Counted from the stretch's first letter, positions 1 through 6,659 are shown. The stretch is 8,100 bases of DNA from Saprospiraceae bacterium (GCA_007128085.1 SKYC01000131.1:1-8100), one strand, 5' to 3'. Numbers and translations: made by a program. The notes: generated from the sequence alone by a model not told the origin.

Positions 1-6
1 AAACAG

Positions 7-990
7 ATGACTATTGCTTTGATCGGTGCAACCGGATTGGATGGCTCCACTTTTATTAAGGTTCTTGAGGAGCGAAACTTACCCATTTCAGATTTTATAC
101 CCGTCGCCTCCAGTCGATCCCTGGGAAAGGAAATCGAACTCAAGGGCCAAAAGTATAAAATCAAAACCATCGAAGATTGTCTGGAAGCAAAACCGGATAT
201 CGCTTTTTTTTCTGCCGGATCGGAATTGTCGCTCCAATGGGCTCCGAAATTTGCAGAAGTGGGAACAACCGTCATTGACAATTCTTCTGCCTGGAGAATG
301 GACAGCGACAAAAAACTCATTGTTCCCGAAGTAAACGGCTCTCAATTGGGTGCCGACGATAAAATTATCGCCAACCCCAATTGCTCAACCATTCAAATGG
401 TCGTAGCCATCGCTCCCATCCACCGCCAATACGGTGTTAAACGCCTGGTCATTTCCACTTATCAATCGGTTTCGGGTACGGGTCAAAAAGGTCTGGATAC
501 GCTGATGCAAGAGCGAGAGGGAAATCCCCCCTCCGGCGTTTACCCCCACCCCATTGATTTAAATTGCTTACCCCATTGTGGACCCTTTTCAGAAGACGGA
601 CAAACTGAAGAGGAGCGCAAACTCATCAATGAAACACACAAAATACTCGATCCAAATATCGGAATCAGTGCAACAGCGGTGAGGGTACCCGTAATCGGTG
701 GTCATTCCGAATCTGTAAATATGGAATTGGAAAAAACCTTCCAACTGGAAGATATAAAGGCTTTATTGAGAAATGCCGCTGGAGTCCAACTGGTAGATGA
801 ACCCACGAAATCACAATACCCCATGCCTATCGATGCATTGGGTAAAAACGAGGTTTTGGTAGGGAGACTGAGACGGGATACATCTCTCAAAAATGGCTTG
901 AATATATGGGTGGTGGCCGATAACCTGAGAAAAGGTGCAGCTACCAATGCCGTTCAAATAGGTGAACTCATCCTCTCGAAATTTCAGTAG
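7..990 (+). CDS. asd: Aspartate-semialdehyde dehydrogenase
   Basis: Cytoplasmic enzyme that reduces L-aspartyl-4-phosphate to L-aspartate-4-semialdehyde with NADPH, the branch point to lysine/diaminopimelate, threonine and methionine. The 327-residue length is normal for the family. Seen in the protein: the N-terminal nucleotide-binding loop GATG at residues 7-10, the active-site cysteine in NPNCST (Cys126), the QSVSGTGQKG segment (153-162), the catalytic histidine in GGHSESVN (His233), and the conserved C-terminal motif ADNLRKGAATNA (304-315). The start is fixed by the family N-terminus (MTIALIGATG); only six bases (aaacag) precede it in the window, so promoter and upstream neighbour are unseen. 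One oddity: the position that is usually hydrophobic (often Val) before the last Gly of the GATGxVG loop is Asp12. All catalytic residues are intact, so I expect a working enzyme. No terminator is evident downstream. Confidence 0.97.
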   Translation: MTIALIGATGLDGSTFIKVLEERNLPISDFIPVASSRSLGKEIELKGQKYKIKTIEDCLEAKPDIAFFSAGSELSLQWAPKFAEVGTTVIDNSSAWRMDSDKKLIVPEVNGSQLGADDKIIANPNCSTIQMVVAIAPIHRQYGVKRLVISTYQSVSGTGQKGLDTLMQEREGNPPSGVYPHPIDLNCLPHCGPFSEDGQTEEERKLINETHKILDPNIGISATAVRVPVIGGHSESVNMELEKTFQLEDIKALLRNAAGVQLVDEPTKSQYPMPIDALGKNEVLVGRLRRDTSLKNGLNIWVVADNLRKGAATNAVQIGELILSKFQ

Positions 991-1054
991 CTCCCGGTTT
1001 ATATAATTCCTTCCTTTGCATAGAAGTATTTCGAATCCAATATAGAATTGTACG

Positions 1055-1062
1055 TATATTTG
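1055..1062 (+). promoter_or_regulatory. Bacteroidetes -7 promoter element (TATATTTG)
   Basis: TATATTTG matches the phylum's -7 consensus TAnnTTTG exactly and lies 53 bases before the start codon at 1116. I see no good TTG/TTTG at the usual 17-23 base distance upstream (only TTTCG near 1029), so this is a half-supported promoter. It would make the membrane protein gene a unit separate from asd. Confidence 0.45.
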
Positions 1063-1115
1063 CTCTGATCACTGGCTCAGCTGAAGTTTTTTGCCTTTAG
1101 AAAAAATTTAAACAG

Positions 1116-2195
1116 ATGAAAATTTTTCTTTTCATTGTATTGGTAATGCACGGTATCATTCACCTTGTGGGGTTCATAAAGGCATTTGACCTGATTGAAC
1201 TCAGCCACCTGACCAAAACCATCTCTAAACCCCTCGGAGTGCTGTGGTTGCTGACCTCCATACTGTTTTTTATTTGCATGTTTGCCCTTTGGATGAATTA
1301 CCCATGGTGGTGGATGTTGACATTGGTAACCGTCATACTTTCTCAGGTAATTATTGTTTTTGACTGGAACGAAGCGAGTTTTGGAACCATCGCCAACGTC
1401 ATCATTTTTTCCGGTGCTCTCGTGGGCTTTGGGCAGTGGAGCTTTGACAGGGAAACCGATCATCTAGTCAGAGGGTTGATCGAACAAACCCAACCCAATG
1501 AAGAACTTCAGGCTGTAGAGACGCTCCCTGAACCTGTGAAAAAATGGCTGACAAATTCCTTGGACATGAATGCCATACCCGGACGAACAGTGGTTTTGAA
1601 GCAAGCCGGAAAACTGAGGACTTCCCCGGAGGGTAGGTGGATGGATTTCAATGCAGTGCAATGGACCAACCCCCATCAACCGGGCTATGTTTGGAGGGCG
1701 GGAGTAGATGCCTTTCCGGGCATTCACCTCAGTGGACTTGACAGCTACCTCGATGGCAATGGTCAAATGAAAATTTCCCTGATGTCCCTTTATCCCGTAG
1801 TAAATGCAACTGATCAAGACATCGATCGGGGCAGTCTAATTAGATACCTGGCCGAAATAGCCTGGGTGCCCGCTGCCGCTCGACAATCTTTCATCCATTG
1901 GGAGCCCATAGATGATTTCTCTGCCCGGGCTACCATCCATTGGGGAAATATGACCGAATCGGCCACCTTTATTTTTAATGAAAACGGCGATATCCGAGAA
2001 GTCAGAGCCATGAGGCCCTACCAAACCTCAGGGGGTACGAGCCTCGAGGAGTGGATTATAGAAGTAAGTCCGGGCGCTTACCGCTCTTTTCAAGGTGTCC
2101 GTGTTCCCTACTCTGTAGAGGTCATCTGGAATCTCGATGAGGGGAAGTTTAAGTGGATGAAAGGGGAGCTGGTGGACATGTATTTCACAAATTAA
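1116..2195 (+). CDS. Four-helix membrane protein with DUF6920/DUF6544-type C-terminal domain
   Basis: Function unknown. The N-terminal third is an integral membrane module: hydrophobic segments at about residues 2-20, 41-60, 66-83 and 90-107, with a HLVGFIKAF motif after the first helix and FGTIANVI leading into the fourth. From about residue 125 the protein is soluble and resembles uncharacterised DUF6920/DUF6544 proteins: LPEPVKKWL (137-145), RWMDFNAVQW (174-183), PGYVWRAGVDAFPG (189-202), a YLDGNGQMKI strand (211-220), RYLAEIAWVPAA (243-254), HWEPIDDFSARATIHWG (261-277) and a C-terminal FQGVRVPYSVEVIW block (325-338). The family assignment is from memory of these conserved blocks. No catalytic motif, signal-peptidase site or lipobox is visible. 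The beta-rich repeating look suggests a ligand- or lipid-handling domain, but that is inference. The start has an A-rich leader (aaacag) and no Shine-Dalgarno sequence, the same context as asd. Neighbours give no functional hint. Confidence 0.85.
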   Translation: MKIFLFIVLVMHGIIHLVGFIKAFDLIELSHLTKTISKPLGVLWLLTSILFFICMFALWMNYPWWWMLTLVTVILSQVIIVFDWNEASFGTIANVIIFSGALVGFGQWSFDRETDHLVRGLIEQTQPNEELQAVETLPEPVKKWLTNSLDMNAIPGRTVVLKQAGKLRTSPEGRWMDFNAVQWTNPHQPGYVWRAGVDAFPGIHLSGLDSYLDGNGQMKISLMSLYPVVNATDQDIDRGSLIRYLAEIAWVPAAARQSFIHWEPIDDFSARATIHWGNMTESATFIFNENGDIREVRAMRPYQTSGGTSLEEWIIEVSPGAYRSFQGVRVPYSVEVIWNLDEGKFKWMKGELVDMYFTN

Positions 2196-2318
2196 ATCGA
2201 TCCAATAACGCAAGATTTCCCAAAAAAACAAGAGCTTCGATTTAAATTTTTGCCGGGTATGGTCCGCTTAGGAAAACCGATTGGAGCCTCAGCTGTTCCC
2301 CTTTTATAAACATGTATT

Positions 2319-3092
2319 ATGACCCAACACCTCAATTTTAAAAGTTTTGGATCCGGAGATACGATTATTATTATGCACGGTCTGCTCGGTATGCTGGACA
2401 ACTGGCAGAGTTTTGCAAAAAAAATTTCGGAGCGCTACCGGGTACTGACCCTCGACCTCAGAAATCACGGGAAGTCGTTTCACGCGAATCAGATGACCTA
2501 CGAACTGATGTCCGAAGACCTCAATCGTTTTTTAATCCATCGGGAGATAGATCGGGCGCACATCATGGGTCACTCCATGGGTGGTAAAGTGGCCATGCAG
2601 TTTGCTCTTCAATATCCGGAAAAAACCGAAAAACTCATTGTCGCCGACATTGCTCCCCGCGCTTATCCGGGAGGCCATGAAACCATCTTTGAAGCCCTGC
2701 TGACCGCCAATCCCGAAAATGCGGAAAAGCGATCTGATATTGAAAAGCACCTTCTTAAGTTCATTCCCGACAAAAGCATTGTCCTCTTTTTAATGAAAAA
2801 CCTCTCCAGATCCAAAGACGGGGGGTTCAGGTGGAAAGCCAATATAGGTGCCCTGGCCGACAATTATCCCCACATACTGGCCGCCATAGAAAGCGACCGA
2901 TCTTTCAAGGGAAAAAGTCTTTTTTTAAAGGGCGGAAAATCCCACTATATCGATGAAAAAAGCACAGGGGAAATGGAAAAACTCTTTCCGGAGAATCGAT
3001 TGGTAGAAATTCCCGGTGCGGGTCATTGGATCCACGCAGAGTCTCCTGCTGAAACCCTCAGAGCCACTGTGGAGTTTTTGGGAAATAACTAA
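2319..3092 (+). CDS. Alpha/beta-fold hydrolase, YbfF/ABHD11-like esterase
   Basis: Likely a cytoplasmic carboxylesterase/thioesterase of the alpha/beta-hydrolase fold; the natural substrate cannot be told from sequence. Visible landmarks are the oxyanion-hole HGLLG (residues 20-24), DLRNHGKS (46-53), the nucleophile elbow GHSMGG with Ser86, and the catalytic histidine in GAGHWIHAE (His236). Asp110 in VADIAPRAY (108-116) follows a core strand and is a candidate for the acid, as in YbfF-type enzymes. The HGLLGMLDNW and ADIAPR blocks favour YbfF/ABHD11 over epoxide hydrolases or haloperoxidases. There is no signal peptide, and 257 residues is the usual length. The start ATG follows a weakly A/T-rich leader (gtatt) with no Shine-Dalgarno sequence. 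A 123-base gap separates it from the gene before; only a poor -7 match (AATTTTTG at 2245-2252) is seen there. Confidence 0.93.
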   Translation: MTQHLNFKSFGSGDTIIIMHGLLGMLDNWQSFAKKISERYRVLTLDLRNHGKSFHANQMTYELMSEDLNRFLIHREIDRAHIMGHSMGGKVAMQFALQYPEKTEKLIVADIAPRAYPGGHETIFEALLTANPENAEKRSDIEKHLLKFIPDKSIVLFLMKNLSRSKDGGFRWKANIGALADNYPHILAAIESDRSFKGKSLFLKGGKSHYIDEKSTGEMEKLFPENRLVEIPGAGHWIHAESPAETLRATVEFLGNN

Positions 3093-3167
3093 GTGGGCAG
3101 CTACGGGAATCTGCAAAATGGAAGTTAGGGTCCGGTAAATACAATAGAGCCGCTCGTGCTGTAGTTT

Positions 3168-3175
3168 TATCTTTG
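3168..3175 (+). promoter_or_regulatory. Bacteroidetes -7 promoter element (TATCTTTG) before the protease/tsaB operon
   Basis: TATCTTTG is an exact TAnnTTTG match ending 21 bases before the ATG at 3197. No TTG lies about 19 bases upstream, so the -33 half is weak or absent. The element also argues against an upstream TTG start at 3173, which falls inside it and would precede the predicted transcription start. Confidence 0.5.
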
Positions 3176-3196
3176 CTAATAAAATCAAGCGTATAT

Positions 3197-4831
3197 ATGA
3201 AGTACAAATTTGGAATCGGATTAATGGTCCTTGGTCTTGCAATGCTCTTTTTCTCGTTTAGTAAACAGATGTCGGGCTATTTTGAGTTGACAAAAAATCT
3301 CGAAATATTCAGCAATGTCTACAAAGAAGTCAATGCCAATTACGTGGAAGACCTCGATCACTCTCATCTGATGAAAATCGGCATAGATGCCATGCTCGGT
3401 AGTTTGGATCCCTATACCGTTTTTATTTCTGAAAATCAAGTGGAGCGTTCCAGATATATGGCCGAGGGGCGATACGACGGAGTGGGCATGGAAATTGAGG
3501 AAATGGATGAAAAAATAGTAGTTACTTTCGTCTACAGTGGTTTTGGTGCCCACGATGCGGGAATTATGGCCGGAGACATCATTGAAAAAATTGAAGGTCG
3601 CTCTTTGTTTGGCTTTGATAAAGAAGATGTCATGGTGTTTATGCGCGGAGCTTCCGGAACGAAACTGAATATGGATATATACCGACCGCTAGAAGAAAAA
3701 AAGTTTCAGGTGGAGGTAGAGAGACAGGACGTCAGCGTACCCAATGTACCCTATGCCGGTATGGTTGACGATGGAATAGGTTATGTGGCACTGAGTGTAT
3801 TTACACCCAGATCAGCCGCCAACATTTTATCAAAAATTCAGGAGTTTCAAAGAGAAGGAGAGTTGAATGGCATCATATTGGATCTCAGGGACAACGGAGG
3901 AGGCCTGCTCTCAGAGGCCATAAACGTATCCAACTTATTCCTACCTGAAAATACACTGGTTGTGTCGACCAAGGGAAAAGTAGAGGAGTGGAACCGCAAT
4001 TTCAACACCCGCGGATCGGCTTTTGACACTGACTTACCCGTTGTTGTGTTGATCAATGAAAAGTCTGCATCGGCTTCAGAAATAGTATCCGGGGTGTTGC
4101 AGGATTACGATCGCGGCGTATTGATAGGCCAACGCACCTATGGAAAAGGTCTTGTACAAAATGTGCGGCCACTGAGTTACAACACACAAATGAGAGTGAC
4201 GACCTCAGAATACTTCATTCCCAGTGGCCGGGGCATTCAAAATGTAAAATACGAAGACGGGCAACCCGTATCGATTCCGGACTCTTTGAGAGCTGTTTTT
4301 CAAACCAAAAACGGGAGAACTGTCCTCGATGGCGGTGGGGTAGCTCCCGATATTGAAATTGAGGAACTTCCCGTTCCCGAAGTAATTACTGCTTTAGAAG
4401 ACCAGCATCTCATATTTAAATACGCCTCTCTGTTTCGATCCTTGAACGACTCCATAGCTCCTCCGGGAGAATTCAATTTCGATGACTACGATCACTTTAC
4501 AGATTTTGTCAAAAACAGTGGTTTTGAATTCGAACTGGAAGCGGAAAAAATACTGGAAGACCTGGTGCAAAGCTCTGAAACAGGCCTTTATAGTAATGAG
4601 GTTGAACCCCAAATCAAGCGAATTAAAAAGTCCATAGAACAAAAGAAAGCCACTGCACTCAAGGATCACCAGCATGCAATTGTAAGACTCCTTGAAGAGG
4701 AAATTGTATCCAGGTATTACTATCAGGAAGGCAAAACCAAACAAAACCTCCTGAGGGGAACTGAAGTTCAGGAAGCCATTCAACTTTTGAATAACCCCGA
4801 TCGCTACCACAATATACTCGCAGGAAAATGA
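3197..4831 (+). CDS. S41 carboxy-terminal processing protease (CtpA/Prc type) with PDZ domain
   Basis: Serine protease with a Ser/Lys catalytic dyad that cleaves unstructured C-termini of envelope proteins. I start it at ATG 3197 (544 aa): the next upstream in-frame start (TTG 3173) lies within the -7 promoter box. An N-terminal hydrophobic segment (about 6-22), with no lipobox Cys, should anchor it in the inner membrane facing the periplasm. A PDZ domain follows (about 90-172; GVGMEIEE, then AGIMAGDIIEKIEG). The S41 core includes LDLRDNGGGLLSEA and the motif NEKSASASEI: by alignment with E. coli Tsp (Ser430, Asp441, Lys455) the counterparts are Ser292, Asp303 and Lys317, with identical spacing. 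The last ~145 residues form a charged helical extension typical of the long Bacteroidetes members. It overlaps tsaB by four bases, so the two are translated from one mRNA. The substrate is unknown. Confidence 0.95.
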   Translation: MKYKFGIGLMVLGLAMLFFSFSKQMSGYFELTKNLEIFSNVYKEVNANYVEDLDHSHLMKIGIDAMLGSLDPYTVFISENQVERSRYMAEGRYDGVGMEIEEMDEKIVVTFVYSGFGAHDAGIMAGDIIEKIEGRSLFGFDKEDVMVFMRGASGTKLNMDIYRPLEEKKFQVEVERQDVSVPNVPYAGMVDDGIGYVALSVFTPRSAANILSKIQEFQREGELNGIILDLRDNGGGLLSEAINVSNLFLPENTLVVSTKGKVEEWNRNFNTRGSAFDTDLPVVVLINEKSASASEIVSGVLQDYDRGVLIGQRTYGKGLVQNVRPLSYNTQMRVTTSEYFIPSGRGIQNVKYEDGQPVSIPDSLRAVFQTKNGRTVLDGGGVAPDIEIEELPVPEVITALEDQHLIFKYASLFRSLNDSIAPPGEFNFDDYDHFTDFVKNSGFEFELEAEKILEDLVQSSETGLYSNEVEPQIKRIKKSIEQKKATALKDHQHAIVRLLEEEIVSRYYYQEGKTKQNLLRGTEVQEAIQLLNNPDRYHNILAGK

Positions 4832-5550
4832 CCCTAAAAGAAGATCACAAAAAGGTGAACTCTACCACTCCTATTATTCTGGCCATCGAAACAGCCGGCT
4901 TGGCCTGCTCAGTATGTTTGGCCCGCGGAGAAAATCCTATCGGCCAAAAAATCGAGTCCACCGCCTATCAACACAGCAAAATACTCGCTCCCTTTGTCAA
5001 GGAATTGCTCGATGAACACCAATTGCAAGTGGGAGATTTGGGCGGACTCATCATCAATAAAGGACCGGGAAGTTACACCGGACTGCGCGTGGGGTTTGCC
5101 TTTGCCAAATCACTGGCCTTTAGTTGTGGAATTCCGATGGTCGGTATCAGTGGCCTTGAAGCACTTGCCTGGCAGGCCGCAAAAAATAAAAAATTTGATC
5201 TCTGCATTCCCATGCTAGATGCGCGAAGAATGGAAGTATATATGGCCGTTTACAACCATCAATTGGAAGCACTGGAAGATCCCCGTCCGCTTGTACTGGA
5301 CGAAAGCTTTTTCCTGCGAGAGGATTTTACAGATCGAAAAGTCGTACTTACCGGCAATGGAACTGCAAAGCTAAGCGCCTTCAATCTACCTCCCAATTTT
5401 GAAATTTACCCCGGAGATCCGGAGGCTATTCACTTGTTGGATCCCGGAATAAGGGCTTTCCGGGAAAAAAACTACGAAAACATCCGGTATTTTGAACCCA
5501 TGTACCTCAAAGAAGCCCGAATAACCTCCTCCAGGAAAACTCTCAGCTAA
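4828..5550 (+). CDS. tsaB: tRNA threonylcarbamoyladenosine biosynthesis protein TsaB
   Basis: Non-catalytic ASKHA-fold partner of TsaD (with TsaE) in making N6-threonylcarbamoyladenosine at position 37 of ANN-decoding tRNAs; cytoplasmic. The N-terminal LAIETAGLACSVCLA (18-32), HSKILAPFVKELL (49-61), the hallmark GPGSYTGLRVG (79-89), AKSLAF (93-98), MLDARRMEVYMA (129-140) and the C-terminal FEPMYLKEA (222-230) are all family features. Length 240 is typical for the long TsaB form. The start codon overlaps the protease stop as ATGA, implying translational coupling. The ~15 residues before the first strand are longer than usual, and an in-frame GTG at 4855 would trim nine of them, but the ATGA arrangement and a nearby agga favour 4828. 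TsaD, TsaE and TsaC are not in the window. Confidence 0.96.
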   Translation: MTLKEDHKKVNSTTPIILAIETAGLACSVCLARGENPIGQKIESTAYQHSKILAPFVKELLDEHQLQVGDLGGLIINKGPGSYTGLRVGFAFAKSLAFSCGIPMVGISGLEALAWQAAKNKKFDLCIPMLDARRMEVYMAVYNHQLEALEDPRPLVLDESFFLREDFTDRKVVLTGNGTAKLSAFNLPPNFEIYPGDPEAIHLLDPGIRAFREKNYENIRYFEPMYLKEARITSSRKTLS

Positions 5551-5580
5551 AAAAAAGCGTTATACTTTAGGGTATTGAAT

Positions 5581-5626
5581 TTCAGTTAAATACAAATATT
5601 TTTTAAACTGAATTTAATTTTTTTTT
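5581..5626 (+). terminator. Weak dyad plus T-run after tsaB
   Basis: TTCAGTTAAA (5581-5590) pairs with TTTAAACTGAA (5602-5612), seven perfect pairs plus a bulged AAA/TTT extension, and a nine-T run follows at 5618-5626. The stem is AT-rich with a loop of about 11-17 bases, so it is a weak candidate for ending the protease-tsaB transcript. Lying 90 bases before a repressor gene, the dyad could instead be a protein-binding site. Confidence 0.4.
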
Positions 5627-5663
5627 AATCCCAAACTATTATTGGTACAGTTTTAGCTATATG

Positions 5664-5686
5664 TAATGTGTTTCTGTAATACATTA
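5664..5686 (+). promoter_or_regulatory. Inverted repeat before the first ArsR gene, candidate operator
   Basis: TAATGT (5664-5669) and ACATTA (5681-5686) form a perfect inverted repeat with 11 bases between, ending 15 bases before the ATG. TGTAAT is also directly repeated at 5662 and 5675. The right part, GTAATACATTA (5676-5686), is itself a near-palindrome (TAAT-AC-ATTA). ArsR repressors commonly bind AT-rich dyads over their own promoters, so autoregulation is the natural inference. I could not place a convincing -7 element beside it. Confidence 0.4.
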
Positions 5687-5701
5687 TAAAACCAATTTGA
5701 A

Positions 5702-6040
5702 ATGAGAAAAGATAAAAACGAAAATGTAACTCTTAGAAAGGGGGATAAAGACATTCATTTAAACTATGCCGACCTGCGTAAAGCTGTACTGGTATTGAGA
5801 GCTGTGAATCACAAATTGCGCCAACGCATCATAGACCTTCTCGAGGAAAGTGAGTCTTTAACCGTGACCGATATTTACATCAAATTGCGTCTGGAGCAAT
5901 CGGTGGCTTCACAACACCTGGCCATATTGAGAAGAGCCGGAGTAGTGGCCACTGAAAGAGAGGGTAAATTCATATATTACAGCTTAGACCGCAACAGATT
6001 GTCTCAAATCAGCCGATTGGTAGAAGAACTTGCCGGGTAA
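5702..6040 (+). CDS. ArsR-family winged-helix repressor, cysteine-free (first of a tandem pair)
   Basis: Small DNA-binding protein, 112 aa, probably a homodimeric transcriptional repressor. A 20-residue charged N-terminal tail precedes the ArsR core: LRAVNHKLRQRIIDLLEE (32-49), the helix-turn-helix ending in LEQSVASQHLAILRRAG (64-80), and the beta-wing TEREGKFIYYSLD (84-96). There is no Cys and no ELCVCD box, and the last helix lacks the His/Asp pattern of SmtB/CzrA alpha5 metal sites, so an arsenic or metal sensor role is not supported. Its signal is unknown. It is 30/66 identical to the second ArsR protein here over residues 31-96, pointing to an old duplication. No Shine-Dalgarno sequence is seen. 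An inverted repeat lies directly upstream and a strong terminator downstream. No target gene is adjacent on this strand, so it may act mainly elsewhere. Confidence 0.9.
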   Translation: MRKDKNENVTLRKGDKDIHLNYADLRKAVLVLRAVNHKLRQRIIDLLEESESLTVTDIYIKLRLEQSVASQHLAILRRAGVVATEREGKFIYYSLDRNRLSQISRLVEELAG

Positions 6041-6048
6041 TGTATTAC
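6038..6048. repeat. Inverted copy of the ArsR upstream element across the stop codon
   Basis: TAATGTATTAC here is the exact reverse complement of GTAATACATTA at 5676-5686 and starts in the TAA stop of the first ArsR gene. The two copies bracket the gene. In AT-rich DNA an 11-base match can be chance, so a second operator is only a possibility. Confidence 0.35.
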
Positions 6049-6118
6049 TTTAGACCCATTGAGTAAAAATACTGATTAACAAGTTTTTATAAAATTTTTT
6101 TAAAGAAAATTTATTTCT

Positions 6119-6160
6119 TAAGCCTTTGATATTCAATTGTATATATCAAAGGCTTATTTT
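6119..6160 (+). terminator. Strong intrinsic terminator after the first ArsR gene
   Basis: A 14-bp perfect stem pairs 6119-6132 (TAAGCCTTTGATAT) with 6143-6156 (ATATCAAAGGCTTA), with a 10-base loop and TTTT immediately after. It lies 79 bases past the stop codon. The A-rich stretch at 6102-6110 on the other side might allow weak function leftward. This separates the two ArsR genes into distinct transcripts. Confidence 0.8.
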
Positions 6161-6186
6161 ATACGTAAAAATTTTTTAATTTTTCC

Positions 6187-6217
6187 TTTGTCAAATTAAA
6201 GAATATCCTCATATTTG
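6187..6217 (+). promoter_or_regulatory. Bacteroidetes-type promoter of the second ArsR gene
   Basis: TTTG at 6187-6190 (-33), a 19-base spacer, then CATATTTG at 6210-6217 (-7; one mismatch to TAnnTTTG). Spacing is what is known for the phylum's primary sigma factor. Transcription should begin near 6224, giving a leader of about 30 bases before ATG 6256. Confidence 0.65.
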
Positions 6218-6245
6218 CCTCGTAAGGTCATTTTATTATCAAAAT

Positions 6246-6250
6246 AAGGA
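6246..6250 (+). promoter_or_regulatory. Shine-Dalgarno-like site of the second ArsR gene
   Basis: AAGGA lies five bases before ATG 6256. It stands out because the other starts in this window lack a recognisable Shine-Dalgarno sequence. It may help fix the start, or be coincidence in an A-rich leader. Confidence 0.4.
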
Positions 6251-6255
6251 AACGT

Positions 6256-6561
6256 ATGAGAAAGACAAAGGTTACTTTCGACAATGAAAGTCTGCAGGTC
6301 TCTTCGGAAATCTTGAGAGCGTTGGCTCATCCACTGCGACTAAAAATTTTAGAGTTTATTGACAATTTTGACACCATCAATGTCAACAAAATTTACAACA
6401 CCCTCAACCTGGAGCAATCCATCACATCACAACACTTGCGAATTATGCGAAATGCCGGTATTCTTCACGCTGAAAAAGACGGCAAATTCGTGCATTACAG
6501 CATCGATTATCAAATTATTGAAAGGGCAGAAGGAGCGATTAACAATTTTCTAAAACATTGA
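6256..6561 (+). CDS. ArsR-family winged-helix repressor, cysteine-free (second of a tandem pair)
   Basis: 101-aa repressor of the ArsR fold. Core features are LRALAHPLRLKILEFI (20-35), a form very typical of the family's first helices, then the recognition region LEQSITSQHLRIMRNAG (52-68) and wing HAEKDGKFVHYSID (71-84), with a short C-terminal dimer helix. It shares LEQS..SQHL and GKF..YS blocks with the first ArsR protein and is about 45% identical in the core, but its N-terminal tail is shorter and it is less basic. It contains no Cys, and the wing and C-terminal helix show no convincing metal ligand set, so its signal is unknown. It has its own -33/-7 promoter and follows a terminator, so it is monocistronic. 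It converges with lspA across a 98-base gap. Target genes are not evident. Confidence 0.9.
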   Translation: MRKTKVTFDNESLQVSSEILRALAHPLRLKILEFIDNFDTINVNKIYNTLNLEQSITSQHLRIMRNAGILHAEKDGKFVHYSIDYQIIERAEGAINNFLKH

Positions 6562-6589
6562 GATTATAGAAAACAATTACACTAAACTT

Positions 6590-6642
6590 AATTGGAAAAT
6601 TAAAACAGTAACCTTGGTCCCATCCCATAAATTTTTCCAATT
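6590..6642. terminator. Possible bidirectional dyad between convergent genes
   Basis: AATTGGAAAA (6590-6599) is perfectly complementary to TTTTCCAATT (6633-6642), ten pairs with a 33-base loop. It sits in the 98-base gap between the second ArsR gene and the oppositely oriented lspA, where a shared terminator is expected. The AT-rich stem, long loop and lack of a clean T-run on either side make it weak. Confidence 0.35.
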
Positions 6643-6659
6643 TATTTCACACTTACTCT

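Noticed and set aside
1077..1463. Minus-strand open frame of 128 codons opposite the membrane protein gene
   Set aside because: Low-complexity, His/Lys/Gln-rich translation, antisense to a convincing gene with conserved blocks.
2245..2252. AATTTTTG as -7 element for the hydrolase gene
   Set aside because: The first base mismatches TAnnTTTG and no TTG lies at a suitable distance in this A/T-rich leader.
4394..4810. Minus-strand open frame of 138 codons inside the protease gene
   Set aside because: It lies antisense to a well-supported S41 coding region, has no recognisable motif and no promoter or leader; a shadow of the real gene.
5563..6053. TACTTTAG at 5563-5570 and again at 6046-6053 as paired -7 elements
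   Set aside because: Only one copy could serve the ArsR gene, both deviate from TAnnTTTG, and no -33 element is found; an 8-base AT-rich repeat is expected by chance.
6229..6247. ATTTT...AAAAT dyad before the second ArsR gene as operator
   Set aside because: Only five pairs of pure A/T; indistinguishable from background in this leader.
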